Below, piece by piece: positions 19,463 to 28,202 of a stretch of DNA of 64,000 nt. Below the pieces are notes generated by a model that was not told where the DNA came from, did no database searches, and saw only the letters and a list, made by a program, of their open reading frames with translations. The stretch is from Clostridiaceae bacterium (lineage in GTDB: Bacteria > Bacillota > Clostridia > Lachnospirales > Lachnospiraceae), in NCBI GenBank assembly GCA_021200535.1, contig JAJQGL010000112.1, positions 20,561 to 84,560 of the forward strand. The letters run 5' to 3'. Position 1 is the first letter of the stretch. Every line of letters starts with the position of its first letter. Made by a program: the position numbers and the translations under genes.

Positions 19463-20950
19463 TTATGCTTTTATCTGTTCCCCGACAAAATAAAAGCCTT
19501 TACTCTCCTGCAGGGTAACATTTACCAGCTTGCCGATCAGCTCTGGCGAACCCGGAAAATGCACCAGATAATTTTGGCTAGTCCTTCCCGTCACAAGGGA
19601 GGGATCTTTTTCACTGACTTCCTCAACCAGAACCTCCTGCACCGTTCCGGCCTCTTTTTGCGTTTTCTCCGCCGCAATCTCCTGCACCCGTTCCAAAAGC
19701 CTGTCAAACCGTTTTTTTACAATCTCTTCCGGCACCTGATTCTCCATCTGTGCGGCAGGCGTCCCGGTCCGCCTGCTGTAAATAAATGTAAAGGCGCTGT
19801 CATATCTGACCTGCTCCACAACAGACATCGTCTCTTCAAAATCTTCATCCGTCTCACCCGGAAAACCGACAATAATATCTGTCGTCAGCGAAATATCCGG
19901 CACGGCTTTCCGTATTTTTTCCACCAGACAAAGGTAATCCTCTTTTGTATAATGACGGTTCATAAGGCGAAGCAGCCTGCTGCTGCCGGACTGCAGCGGC
20001 AGATGAAGCTGCTTACAGATTTTTTCAGAACGTCCCATGACCGCAATCAGCTCATCCGACAAATCCTTAGGATGAGACGTCATAAACCGAATCCGTTTCA
20101 GCCCATCAATCTGCTCTACCCGCTCTAACAGCTGTGCAAACGAAATCGGTTCCTTTAAATTCTTCCCATAAGAATTTACATTCTGCCCCAAAAGCATCAC
20201 TTCGACGACACCATCCTGGACCATGCGGCGAATCTCTGTAAGAATATCCTCCGGTTCGCGGCTTCTCTCTCTGCCCCTGACATATGGAACAATGCAATAG
20301 CTGCAGAAATTATTACAGCCAAACATAATATTAATGCCGCTTTTAAACGCATATTTCCGCTCGTTCGGCAGCTCTTCCACAATCTCTGCCTCGCCGTCCC
20401 AGACATCGATAATCATCTTTTTGCTTTCCGGCCGGTCAAATACCTTTGCAGCCAAAAGCTCTGCCAGCTTAAAAAGATTGTGCGTTCCAAAAATAATATC
20501 TACATTCCGGTAGCTTTTCTTAATCTTATCTACCACGGTCTTTTCCTGCATCATACAGCCGCACAGTGCAATCACCATATGCGGATTCTCTTTTTTCACT
20601 CTCTTAAGCTGCCCCAGCCTTCCGTAGACCTTAAGATTCGCATTCTCTCTGACCGTACAGGTATTATACAGGACAAAATCCGCTTCCTCTGCATCTGTTT
20701 CCTGATAACCGATCATCTGCAGAATCCCTGCGATTTTTTCCGAATCCCTGGCATTCATCTGACACCCAAATGTTGTGATATTGGCATACAGCGGACGCCC
20801 GAGCTCTTTCTTTTTTTCCTCCGCAAACCCTCTTAGCTTCTTGATAAAATAATATTGCCGCTGCGGCTCCTTTGCAGGCGGCGGCAGTGTAATATCTATC
20901 CCGGCAAGCTGTTCTTCCAGCTCCTTTCGGTTCATAACCTCTCGTCTCAT
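19463..20950 (-). CDS. miaB: tRNA-2-methylthio-N6-dimethylallyladenosine synthase MiaB
   Basis: Radical-SAM methylthiotransferase adding the 2-methylthio group to i6A37 of tRNAs reading UNN codons. The 495-aa product has the N-terminal iron-sulfur domain (ITTFGCQMNARDSEKIAG), the radical-SAM motif MFGCNNFCSYCIVPYVRGRERSR, and a C-terminal TRAM domain. The first ~55 residues are an extra hydrophilic segment seen in Firmicute MiaB. Two near ATGs exist (20950 and 20935); the first has GGAG 11 bases upstream, the second a site only two bases away, so I keep 20950. A good sigma-A promoter lies upstream. Confidence 0.94.
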   Translation of the reverse strand: MRREVMNRKELEEQLAGIDITLPPPAKEPQRQYYFIKKLRGFAEEKKKELGRPLYANITTFGCQMNARDSEKIAGILQMIGYQETDAEEADFVLYNTCTVRENANLKVYGRLGQLKRVKKENPHMVIALCGCMMQEKTVVDKIKKSYRNVDIIFGTHNLFKLAELLAAKVFDRPESKKMIIDVWDGEAEIVEELPNERKYAFKSGINIMFGCNNFCSYCIVPYVRGRERSREPEDILTEIRRMVQDGVVEVMLLGQNVNSYGKNLKEPISFAQLLERVEQIDGLKRIRFMTSHPKDLSDELIAVMGRSEKICKQLHLPLQSGSSRLLRLMNRHYTKEDYLCLVEKIRKAVPDISLTTDIIVGFPGETDEDFEETMSVVEQVRYDSAFTFIYSRRTGTPAAQMENQVPEEIVKKRFDRLLERVQEIAAEKTQKEAGTVQEVLVEEVSEKDPSLVTGRTSQNYLVHFPGSPELIGKLVNVTLQESKGFYFVGEQIKA

Positions 20951-21033
20951 GACAATACGATCTCCATTCTGTAAATTGATTGGTATTTTACTCTGTGTGA
21001 AGGTCTTTGACTTTCATACTTTCATACTTTCTT

Positions 21034-21062
21034 ACTATACTATATCCGGTCAGCGTCTGCAA
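21034..21062 (-). promoter_or_regulatory. Sigma-A-type promoter for miaB
   Basis: On the minus strand TTGCAG, a 17-base spacer, then TATAGT (itself overlapping a second TATAGT). It lies between the amt terminator and miaB. The predicted 5' leader carries three tandem 8-base units (GAAAGTAT, GAAAGTAT, GAAAGTCA) near the start of transcription. Confidence 0.7.
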
Positions 21063-21082
21063 GGGAGCGCAAAAAGAGTTTT

Positions 21083-21114
21083 AAAAAACGCCCCTGAGCA
21101 GCCTCAGGAGCGTT
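21083..21114 (-). terminator. Intrinsic terminator after amt-PII
   Basis: Minus strand AACGCTCCTGAG pairs with CTCAGGGGCGTT with one mismatch and a short loop, then six T. It lies 33 bases past the amt stop. Confidence 0.9.
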
Positions 21115-21146
21115 TCTGTCAGAAAAAATCATGTACGGACGAACAA

Positions 21147-22844
21147 TTAATTTTCACCCTGCAATGCGTCAAAGCCTTCCTCTCCGGTACGAACCTTAAC
21201 AACATTTTCAACATCATATACAAAAATCTTTCCATCACCAATATTTCCGGTATAAAGCGCTTTTCTCGCCGTTTCGATTACCTTGTCAACCGGTACGGCA
21301 CTGACAATAACCTCTACCTTCATTTTCGGAAGAAGCACAATATCAAGCTCCGCACCACGGTATCTGGTTGTCATGCCTTTCTGTGTACCACAGCCAAGGA
21401 CATTTGTTACCGTAATTCCGTTGATGCCAATGTCGTTCATTGCCTGCTTCAAATCCTCAAACTTGCTCTGCTGGCAGACAATAGATACCTTTGTAATCTT
21501 TGCGACACCGGTATTTTCCGTATTCTTCGGCTTCATGGCTGCAGGCTCAGGCACTCTGACAACCTCCACAGCCTTCTCAACCGGAACCTCACCCTTTAAC
21601 GTTTCAATAGGTGTACCGGCAGAATAGAACATGTTTCCTGCAGGCATAAAGTCTGCATATGCTGACGGCAGTCCATGCTCTGTCACATCCAGGCCCCGTA
21701 ATTCTTCTTCCGGAGAAACACGCAGACCCCATACCTTATTTAAAACATAAAATACAATACTCATGGTAATGGCAGCATAAGCTGCTACTGTAATAACGCC
21801 AAGGCACTGAACTCCCAGCAGATGGAAACCGCCGCCATAGAACAGACCCTGATTATCATATACTGCAAAAAGGCCAACTGCAACCGTACCAAACGCACCA
21901 TTAAATCCATGTACGGCAACCGCACCAACCGGATCGTCTACCTTTAAGACATTCTCAACAAACCATACTCCGAAACAGCAGATCAGGCCGGCACAGATAC
22001 CAATAATAATGGCTCCCAAACCATCCACCGAATCACAACCGGCTGTAATCGCTACCAGACCGGCCAAAGAACCGTTCAGTGACATTGACACATCCGGTTT
22101 TCCATATTTTACCCATGTAAAAATCATCGCGGATATCGTTGCAAACGCCGGCGCAAGTGTCGTGGTCGCAAAGATTCTCGCCAGATGGTCTATATCTCCA
22201 GCTGCTGCACCGTTAAAGCCATACCATCCAAACCAGAGGATAAAGACGCCAAGCGCACCCAGCGGAAGATTATGTCCCGGAAATGCATGCGGTTTTCCTG
22301 TCCGCTTACTAAACTTACCGATACGCGGTCCGAGAAAAGCTGCACCGATCAGCGCGGTAACACCGCCTACCATATGGATTACCGTAGAACCGGCAAAATC
22401 AATAAAACCAAGCTTAGCTAACCATCCATTTGCATTCCAGGTCCAACCTGCCTCAATCGGATAGATCACTGCACTGATAATAGCGGAATACACACAGTAC
22501 ATACTAAACTTCGTCCGCTCTGCCATGGCTCCGGAAACGATTGTTGCACAAGTTGCGCAGAACACAAGCTGAAATACAAAATTGCTCCAGTCAAAGCCCT
22601 CAAAATTCGTAAACATATCATATTCCGGCTGGCCAATAACGCCTCCAATGTAGTTTCCCGAATTCATAATTCCGTATCCAAGTACAATAAACACCACTGT
22701 ACCAATACAAAAATCCATCAGGTTTTTCATGATAATATTACCTGCATTTTTTGCCCTGGTAAAGCCTGCCTCCACCATTGCAAATCCGGCCTGCATCCAG
22801 AATACCAATGCAGCGCCTAATAGATACCAAATACTCATATCCAT
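21147..22844 (-). CDS. amt: Ammonium channel with C-terminal fused PII signalling domain
   Basis: Amt/Mep/Rh-family ammonium transporter: eleven hydrophobic helices over residues ~1-400 and conserved blocks such as VEAGFTRAKNAGNI, GFAAxW-like FGWYGFNGAA and HGFNGAFGT with its pore histidine. A ~50-residue linker leads to a PII (GlnB-type) domain from about residue 450: ITKVSIVCQQSKFEDLKQAM, the T-loop region GMTTRYRGAELDIVLLPKMKVEV, and TGNIGDGKIFVYDVENVVKVRTGE. PII normally plugs Amt in trans; here it is tethered. The T-loop keeps a Tyr in TRYRG but has Leu where uridylylated PII proteins have the modified Tyr (AEY), so uridylylation control is unlikely. GGAGGAG precedes the ATG. Regulated by the unusual leader listed next. 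Confidence 0.93.
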   Translation of the reverse strand: MDMSIWYLLGAALVFWMQAGFAMVEAGFTRAKNAGNIIMKNLMDFCIGTVVFIVLGYGIMNSGNYIGGVIGQPEYDMFTNFEGFDWSNFVFQLVFCATCATIVSGAMAERTKFSMYCVYSAIISAVIYPIEAGWTWNANGWLAKLGFIDFAGSTVIHMVGGVTALIGAAFLGPRIGKFSKRTGKPHAFPGHNLPLGALGVFILWFGWYGFNGAAAGDIDHLARIFATTTLAPAFATISAMIFTWVKYGKPDVSMSLNGSLAGLVAITAGCDSVDGLGAIIIGICAGLICCFGVWFVENVLKVDDPVGAVAVHGFNGAFGTVAVGLFAVYDNQGLFYGGGFHLLGVQCLGVITVAAYAAITMSIVFYVLNKVWGLRVSPEEELRGLDVTEHGLPSAYADFMPAGNMFYSAGTPIETLKGEVPVEKAVEVVRVPEPAAMKPKNTENTGVAKITKVSIVCQQSKFEDLKQAMNDIGINGITVTNVLGCGTQKGMTTRYRGAELDIVLLPKMKVEVIVSAVPVDKVIETARKALYTGNIGDGKIFVYDVENVVKVRTGEEGFDALQGEN

Positions 22845-22866
22845 TTAAACTCCTCCTCTCTTTTTC

Positions 22867-22904
22867 AAAAAAAAAGATGTCACGAATCTCTTCGTGACAT
22901 CTTT
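22867..22904 (-). promoter_or_regulatory. Terminator-like hairpin in the amt-PII leader (candidate attenuator)
   Basis: Minus strand AAAGATGTCACGAA, loop GAGA, TTCGTGACATCTTT: a perfect 14-bp stem followed by nine T. The T run ends about 22 bases before the amt start codon, leaving no room for another promoter, so full-length amt transcripts must pass it. The loop can also be read as a hexaloop AGAGAT with A at 1 and G at 4, as ANTAR antiterminator targets have, but I see only one hairpin, not the usual pair. Confidence 0.8.
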
Positions 22905-22915
22905 GTCATAACATT

Positions 22916-22943
22916 ATTATATACAAACAGCGCTTTCTGTCAA
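22916..22943 (-). promoter_or_regulatory. Strong sigma-A promoter for amt-PII
   Basis: Minus strand TTGACA, 16-base spacer, TATAAT, both hexamers perfect. The predicted transcription start (about 22908) is only a few bases ahead of the terminator-like hairpin. Confidence 0.88.
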
Positions 22944-23041
22944 CCATTTTTCTCCATTATAAATTTTATTTTTCAAAAAACGGTTTTTACTTTATTTTTT
23001 TCTGTCTATACATTAAAAAGCTTAACTTTATTTTGTAATCT

Positions 23042-23800
23042 TTATTCCAGCGGTATCGAATTGTCCAGCATATATTCGATAAATTGCTGCGCATATTCCG
23101 TATTGGCGGAGTTGACCGAAATACCAATGACAGGCTTTTCCACAAAACCCCCAAGCTCCTTATATTTGTCGCTGTCGGTCAGATAAATGCCGCAGTAATA
23201 TTCCGTCTGGTCGCTTGCCTCTGTCTCACCGATCTGGTCCGTTGTGTTGTTTCGGACATCCTCACCGGAAACATACTGGGAATACAGCCTGTACTCCTCA
23301 TCATAATTGTTGTAAAATGAAACCTCCGAATAATCAGTGGTATCCATAAAATATGCTGATTTTGCCCAGTGCTTGTAAGATTCTTCCTCCGATATCACTA
23401 CATCCACCGTACCTGTATACAGATAGGTCTGCAGCTGGCTGTGGCTGCAGTCCACATCTACAACCACCGTCTCTCTATCGCTTGTCTGGAAATACTCTTC
23501 CAGGATCTGCTGAAAATCCGCAATCTCTTCTTCGTCAAACACATCCTTCTCAATCGCAACATAAAGCACATTGATATCCCTGTCAAGCATTGCCTGAACA
23601 ATCCAGGCAAGAAATACCGCAGCAATCACCACAATGATCAGCAGTGTTTTAAAATAATACTGCATAAAATGCCTGATCTTTCCTATTTTGGAAAGATTTT
23701 TGATATCCTCATCATTTGTTTCCTTCGTTCGTTTTTTGTACAGCTCGGATTTACTGTTTTTTAATTTTTCCTGATCCTCTTCGGAAAACTGCATTGCCAT
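23042..23800 (-). CDS. Membrane-anchored protein of unknown function with possible extracellular binding-protein-like domain
   Basis: I do not recognise a named family. The 252-aa product has a charged cytoplasmic N-terminus (about 45 residues, Lys/Glu-rich), one transmembrane helix (YYFKTLLIIVVIAAVFLAWIVQAML) and an acidic, Tyr-rich extracellular part. The segment TGTVDVVISEEESYKHWAKSAYFMDTTDYS resembles the way periplasmic solute-binding domains read (DVVI, gain of a residue run about becoming inaccessible, then a hinge), but this is an impression, not a match. AAGGAG lies seven bases before the ATG at 23800; the ORF track starts 19 codons early. It is last in a run after pheST, vanZ-like and a small membrane gene, ahead of the amt promoter. 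Confidence 0.7.
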   Translation of the reverse strand: MAMQFSEEDQEKLKNSKSELYKKRTKETNDEDIKNLSKIGKIRHFMQYYFKTLLIIVVIAAVFLAWIVQAMLDRDINVLYVAIEKDVFDEEEIADFQQILEEYFQTSDRETVVVDVDCSHSQLQTYLYTGTVDVVISEEESYKHWAKSAYFMDTTDYSEVSFYNNYDEEYRLYSQYVSGEDVRNNTTDQIGETEASDQTEYYCGIYLTDSDKYKELGGFVEKPVIGISVNSANTEYAQQFIEYMLDNSIPLE

Positions 23801-23817
23801 AACAAATCTCCTTTCTT

Positions 23818-24177
23818 CTATATAAAGGTTCCCCATATATAAACCAGAAGATAACATACCAGCAGCAAACCGTTGATCACAGATGCAATGGTAGGAAACA
23901 GCGGCCTGATATTATCCCCCCGCAGGCTCATCCAGGAAACAACAAAACCTATGATACTGAGCAAAAAGCAAAACAAACCTACTACACCCACATAAATCCC
24001 TGCATTTCCATCACTTTCTCCCGAGACAAAACAAATCACCGCAAAAATACTGAGTGACAAAATACCAAGAAACATTGCAACAATCGCCGACAACGGATGT
24101 TTTTTATCTGTTAGCTGAAGTGATTTTCCTTTTTTCCTTTTTTTCCGCTTCATCCGTTTTCCCATTCCCCCTTTCAA
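23818..24177 (-). CDS. Small membrane protein of unknown function
   Basis: A 119-aa product with a strongly basic N-terminus (KRMKRKKRKKGKS) followed by three hydrophobic helices: LSAIVAMFLGILSLSIFAVICFV, IYVGVVGLFCFLLSIIGFVVSWM and SVINGLLLVCYLLVYIW. Similar short proteins occur in Lachnospiraceae; I think of the DUF6142-like group but cannot confirm it. Start uncertain: the listed TTG overlaps the VanZ stop by four bases (TTGA) with AGGAA upstream, while in-frame ATGs at 24165 and 24153 are alternatives. Its place between a VanZ-like gene and a membrane-anchored unknown suggests an envelope role, by context only. Confidence 0.7.
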   Translation of the reverse strand: MKGGMGKRMKRKKRKKGKSLQLTDKKHPLSAIVAMFLGILSLSIFAVICFVSGESDGNAGIYVGVVGLFCFLLSIIGFVVSWMSLRGDNIRPLFPTIASVINGLLLVCYLLVYIWGTFI

Positions 24178-24653
24178 GCTTTCCTGTCCATAAACATACG
24201 ATATATTTTATTGCATATTACAAATAAAAGATACCCTAAAAATCCGCCTAAAGTATTTAGAATAACATCATCCACATCACACGAGCCTAACTTTGATACC
24301 AGCTGAATCCCCTCCACCAAAACAGATGCAAGGCAGCTGATCAGCGTAATCCGAATCCAGCCCCACTGGCGGCTGGACAAAACCGGAAGGACAAAGCCCA
24401 GCGGCATGAAGCACACAACATTCCCCACAAGGTTGACAATCACACTGCCATAACCGATTTCCCTGCGGTACTTCCAAAACCGCCCAATCTCTGCAAATGG
24501 CTGCATGTTGTAGTGATACATTTCACTGGGCGTTCTTCCAAATTGTTCGCTGAAGAACAAAAAGTGCACCATAATATACAAATAGATGATAAACAGTAGC
24601 CATGAAAAAAGCCGGAGCTTTCTGTGTCTGCCTTTTTTCGCATCCTTTTTCAT
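24174..24653 (-). CDS. VanZ-like family membrane protein
   Basis: VanZ-like proteins are small multi-pass membrane proteins; the founding member gives low-level teicoplanin resistance, but most members have no known role. The sequence shows a basic start (MKKDAKKGRHRKLR), helix FSWLLFIIYLYIMVHFLFF, the family segment YHYNMQPFAEIGRFWKYR, VNLVGNVVCFMPLGFVLPVL, the conserved VEGIQLVSKLGSCDVDDVILNTLGG, and a final helix. The DVDDVILNTLGG motif is diagnostic. The ORF track begins 23 codons earlier with TTG; I choose the ATG at 24653 from family N-termini, with a GGAG 12 bases upstream. It directly follows pheT. No van genes are nearby. Confidence 0.85.
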   Translation of the reverse strand: MKKDAKKGRHRKLRLFSWLLFIIYLYIMVHFLFFSEQFGRTPSEMYHYNMQPFAEIGRFWKYRREIGYGSVIVNLVGNVVCFMPLGFVLPVLSSRQWGWIRITLISCLASVLVEGIQLVSKLGSCDVDDVILNTLGGFLGYLLFVICNKIYRMFMDRKA

Positions 24654-24722
24654 ACCAATACTAAACTCCATTCCCAAACAAAAGAAATAACATGCGCCGA
24701 GCCATGCGCAGCCCTGCTGCAA

Positions 24723-27161
24723 TTATTGACGCAAAACGGCTCCCATATCTTTCAATGCAGCTATCATTTTATCCATAGCCGTATTGACTTCATCATCTGT
24801 CAGCGTGCGGTCCTTTGCACGGAAAGTAATCTTATAGGCAAGCGATTTATGGCCTTCCAATATCTGCTCTCCCTCATAGATATCAAACAGCTCTAAGCTT
24901 TCTACAAGAGCGCCTCCCTTTTTGTAAATTACACGCTCAATCTGTCCGGCAAGAACCTCTTTTTTCATGGTAAGGCTGATATCGCGTACCATTGCAGGGA
25001 ATTTTGGCACACCCTGATATTTCACTGTCTTCTGCGGCATAGCGAGCAGCTGTGCCAGATCAACCACCGCCAGATAGGCCTTCTGGCCGATCGCAAAATT
25101 CTTCAAAACCTGCGGGTGAACCTCACCCAGACAGGCTACAACATTTCCTTCATAAAGCACATTTGCCTGACGCCCCGGGTGCAGGAAGCTCTTTTGGGCA
25201 TCCGGAATATACTCTGTCTCTCCCGTGAGACAAAGCTTGTCAAAGATTTCTTCCAGAACACCCTTCATATCATAGAAGTCGCCCTGGCCGTACATTCCCA
25301 AAGTCAGCTGTACCCTCTCGTCAGGAAGTTCCTGCAGCGGCAGCTGCTTTGGAAGATAAACATTCGCCAGCTCATACAGACGCACATCTTTATTCCGGCG
25401 ACTGAAATTTGTCGCAAGAGACGTTAGCATGCCGCCAAGCGCAGAAGTGCGCATCACACTGTAATCCTCTCCCAGCGGATTGCTGATAGCAATGCTTTTT
25501 CTTAACCGGTCATCCGGGGCGAGGTTTAATTTGTCATATACCTTCGGGCTTTCAAAAGAAAAGGTCATACCTTCGCAAAAACCATATGATTCCACAACAT
25601 CACGCACAGTATTTTCAAGTAATAGCTTTTCAGAAAGGCCGCCCATGGTTGCCGAGCTTTCCGGCAGCGTCATCGGAATCCGGTCGTATCCGTAGAAACG
25701 CGCTACCTCCTCTGCAATGTCTGCCATCCGTTCCAGATCCTGTCTCCAGGTTGGCACAATCACCTTTTTGGCCCCGCGGTCTACCTTAAGGTCAATCGCT
25801 TCCAAATAAGACACCATTTCATCCTCTGCAATCGCAGTCCCCAGCAGCGCATTGATCTTATCCACATCATATGGAATCTCCGTCTCTTCTTTCTTAACCG
25901 GATAATAGTCAACAACGCCGCCAACCACTTCTCCTGCGCCAAGCTCTTCCACCAGCTGACACGCACGGTTCATCGCCTCAATCGCCGTGTTTGGGTCAAG
26001 CCCCTTTTCAAATTTGGCCTGCGCATCCGTTCGCATGCCAAGCTTCTTTCCGGACAGACGGATATTCGTGCCGTCAAAGGTTGCCGCTTCAAAAAGCATG
26101 GTCTTTACATCATCTGTGATCATCGAATTTTCGCCGCCCATGATTCCGGCAAGCCCAACTGCTTTCCTGCCGTCGCAAATCATCAGCATGGTATCATCAA
26201 GCGTTCTTTCCTGCCCGTCTAAGGTTTTAAAAACCTCTCCGTTTTCTGCCTTCCGCACAACAATTTTTTTGTCCTCAATCCGATCCAGGTCATATGCGTG
26301 CATCGGCTGAGAATATTCTTCCATAACATAATTTGTAATGTCGACAATATTGTTGATCGGACGGATTCCAACTGATGCAAGCCGTCTCTGCATCCATTCC
26401 GGCGACGGCGCCAGCCTGATATTTTTAACAACACGGGCCGTATAGCGTTTGCAAAGCTCGGAATCCTGTACCTCCACAGAAATATAATCATTGACATCCT
26501 CACCGTTGCCGGTTTCTGTCACAACAGGCGGCACAAATTTCTTTCCAAAGGTTGCCGCTGCCTCTCTTGCGATCCCAAGCACCCCGAAGCAGTCTACCCG
26601 GTTTGATGTAATCTCATATTCAAAAGTCACATCGTGAAGCCCCAAAACCTCTATTGCATCCGCACCAACCGGCGCTTCCGCGTACTGTGGATTATCCGAC
26701 AAAATATAAATTCCATCCGGCGCCGCATCCGGATACATATCCCTGCTTGACCCCAGCTCATCGATTGAACACATCATGCCGAACGATTCAACGCCCCGGA
26801 GTTTTCCTTTTTTAATCCTGATACCGCCGTCAGCCGCACCGTTATGATGGTCCCCTGCTACCTTTCCGCCTGCCAGGACAACCGGGACTTTATCTCCCTC
26901 CCTGACATTTGACGCACCTGTAACAATCTGCACCTCCGAACCAGCCTCATCAATCTGCACCTGGCAGATAATTAACTTATCAGCATCGGGATGTTTTTCA
27001 ATTTTGTTAATCTTCCCAACAATTATCTTTTCCAGATTTTTATCTAACTCTGTATAGCCTTCTACCTTCGTTCCCGAAAGTGTCATGGCGTCTGTGTATT
27101 CCTGTGCCGTGCAGTCCAGCTCCGGCACATATGCTTTAATCCATGATAGTGATGTATCCAT
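24723..27161 (-). CDS. pheT: Phenylalanyl-tRNA synthetase beta subunit
   Basis: Beta subunit of the alpha2-beta2 PheRS, carrying the editing domain that clears Tyr-tRNA(Phe). The 812-aa product has the N-terminal tRNA-binding OB domain (IIVGKINKIEKHPDADKLIICQVQ), B3/B4 editing domain, B5 (DNA-binding-like) domain, the catalytic-like core and the C-terminal anticodon-binding FDX-ACB domain (PKFPAMVRDISLTMKKEV). GGAGG lies six bases before the ATG. It is 21 bp after pheS, under the T-box leader. Confidence 0.97.
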   Translation of the reverse strand: MDTSLSWIKAYVPELDCTAQEYTDAMTLSGTKVEGYTELDKNLEKIIVGKINKIEKHPDADKLIICQVQIDEAGSEVQIVTGASNVREGDKVPVVLAGGKVAGDHHNGAADGGIRIKKGKLRGVESFGMMCSIDELGSSRDMYPDAAPDGIYILSDNPQYAEAPVGADAIEVLGLHDVTFEYEITSNRVDCFGVLGIAREAAATFGKKFVPPVVTETGNGEDVNDYISVEVQDSELCKRYTARVVKNIRLAPSPEWMQRRLASVGIRPINNIVDITNYVMEEYSQPMHAYDLDRIEDKKIVVRKAENGEVFKTLDGQERTLDDTMLMICDGRKAVGLAGIMGGENSMITDDVKTMLFEAATFDGTNIRLSGKKLGMRTDAQAKFEKGLDPNTAIEAMNRACQLVEELGAGEVVGGVVDYYPVKKEETEIPYDVDKINALLGTAIAEDEMVSYLEAIDLKVDRGAKKVIVPTWRQDLERMADIAEEVARFYGYDRIPMTLPESSATMGGLSEKLLLENTVRDVVESYGFCEGMTFSFESPKVYDKLNLAPDDRLRKSIAISNPLGEDYSVMRTSALGGMLTSLATNFSRRNKDVRLYELANVYLPKQLPLQELPDERVQLTLGMYGQGDFYDMKGVLEEIFDKLCLTGETEYIPDAQKSFLHPGRQANVLYEGNVVACLGEVHPQVLKNFAIGQKAYLAVVDLAQLLAMPQKTVKYQGVPKFPAMVRDISLTMKKEVLAGQIERVIYKKGGALVESLELFDIYEGEQILEGHKSLAYKITFRAKDRTLTDDEVNTAMDKMIAALKDMGAVLRQ

Positions 27162-27182
27162 AGCAATCCTCCAAATTTTTTC

Positions 27183-28202
27183 TTAAAACTGTTTCAGAAA
27201 ACGGGTGTCATTTTCATAGAGAAGCCTCATGTCGTCTATCTCATATTTAAACAGGGCAATTCGCTCAAGTCCCACGCCAAAAGCAAAACCGGTATATTCC
27301 TCCGGATCAATATTACTCATCTCCAACACATGCGGATGTACCATGCCGCAGCCAAGAATCTCCACCCAGCCGGAGCCTTTACAAAAACGGCAGCCTTTTC
27401 CGCCGCACTTAAAGCAGCTGACATCCATCTCTGCACTCGGTTCTGTAAACTGAAAATGGTGCGGACGGAACTTTACCCTGGTGCCTTCCCCAAACAGGCG
27501 AACCGCAAATTCCTGCAGCGTTCCTTTCAAATCGGCAAAGGTAATGTTTTTGTCAATGACAAGCCCCTCAATCTGATGAAAGGTCGGGGAATGCGTTGCA
27601 TCCACCTCATCCGAACGAAACACCCTGCCCGGCGCTATCATGCGAATCGGCAGTTTGCCCTTCTCCATCTCATGAACCTGTACGGAAGAAGTCTGGGAAC
27701 GGAGCAAAATATCCTTTGTAATATAAAATGTATCCTGCTCATCCTTCGCCGGATGATTTGCCGGAATATTTAACGCCTCAAAATTATAATAATCGTACTC
27801 TACCTCCGGTCCTTCAACGACACTATAGCCCATGCCGACAAAAATATTTTCTACCTCTTCCAGCGTAATGGTATTTGGATGACGGTGTCCCAGTCCCAGA
27901 CGCTTTCCCGGAAGCGTTACGTCGATTGTTTCACTCTTGATTTTTTCTTCCAAAAGCTTCTGTTCAAACAGCTTCTTCTTCTCTTCCAGCTGATACTCAA
28001 TTTTTTCACGAACTTCATTTACCATCTGGCCCACCTTCGGGCGATCCTCCGGCGCCACCTCTTTCATTGACTTTAACACAGAGGTAAGCTCGCCTTTTTT
28101 CCCCAGAAATGCAACGCGGATATCATTTAATCGATCCAGCTGCCCGGAGGCATCAATCTGTGTCATTGCCTCATCCAAAATCTTTTCTAATTTTTCTTTC
28201 AT
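27183..28202 (-). CDS. pheS: Phenylalanyl-tRNA synthetase alpha subunit
   Basis: Catalytic subunit of PheRS. The 339-aa product has an N-terminal coiled coil (residues ~1-85) that grips tRNA(Phe) and the class II core: HPNTITLEEVENIFVGMGY, FRSDEVDATHSPTFHQIEG (motif 2) and GFAFGVGLERIALFKY (motif 3). The CFKCGGKGCRFCKGSGW stretch is a cysteine cluster found in many Firmicute PheS. The ATG at 28202 has GAGG five bases upstream; the ORF track extends 15 codons. Controlled by the upstream T-box. Confidence 0.97.
   Translation of the reverse strand: MKEKLEKILDEAMTQIDASGQLDRLNDIRVAFLGKKGELTSVLKSMKEVAPEDRPKVGQMVNEVREKIEYQLEEKKKLFEQKLLEEKIKSETIDVTLPGKRLGLGHRHPNTITLEEVENIFVGMGYSVVEGPEVEYDYYNFEALNIPANHPAKDEQDTFYITKDILLRSQTSSVQVHEMEKGKLPIRMIAPGRVFRSDEVDATHSPTFHQIEGLVIDKNITFADLKGTLQEFAVRLFGEGTRVKFRPHHFQFTEPSAEMDVSCFKCGGKGCRFCKGSGWVEILGCGMVHPHVLEMSNIDPEEYTGFAFGVGLERIALFKYEIDDMRLLYENDTRFLKQF

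Noticed and set aside
23042-23800. ABC-transporter substrate-binding protein
   Set aside because: The outer domain only vaguely reads like one, it has an uncleaved membrane helix and no lipobox, and no transporter genes are nearby.
24174-24653. Glycopeptide resistance locus suggested by VanZ and ddl
   Set aside because: VanZ-like proteins are common outside van clusters, no vanHAX or VanRS genes are present, and ddl lies with murF in a normal peptidoglycan context.
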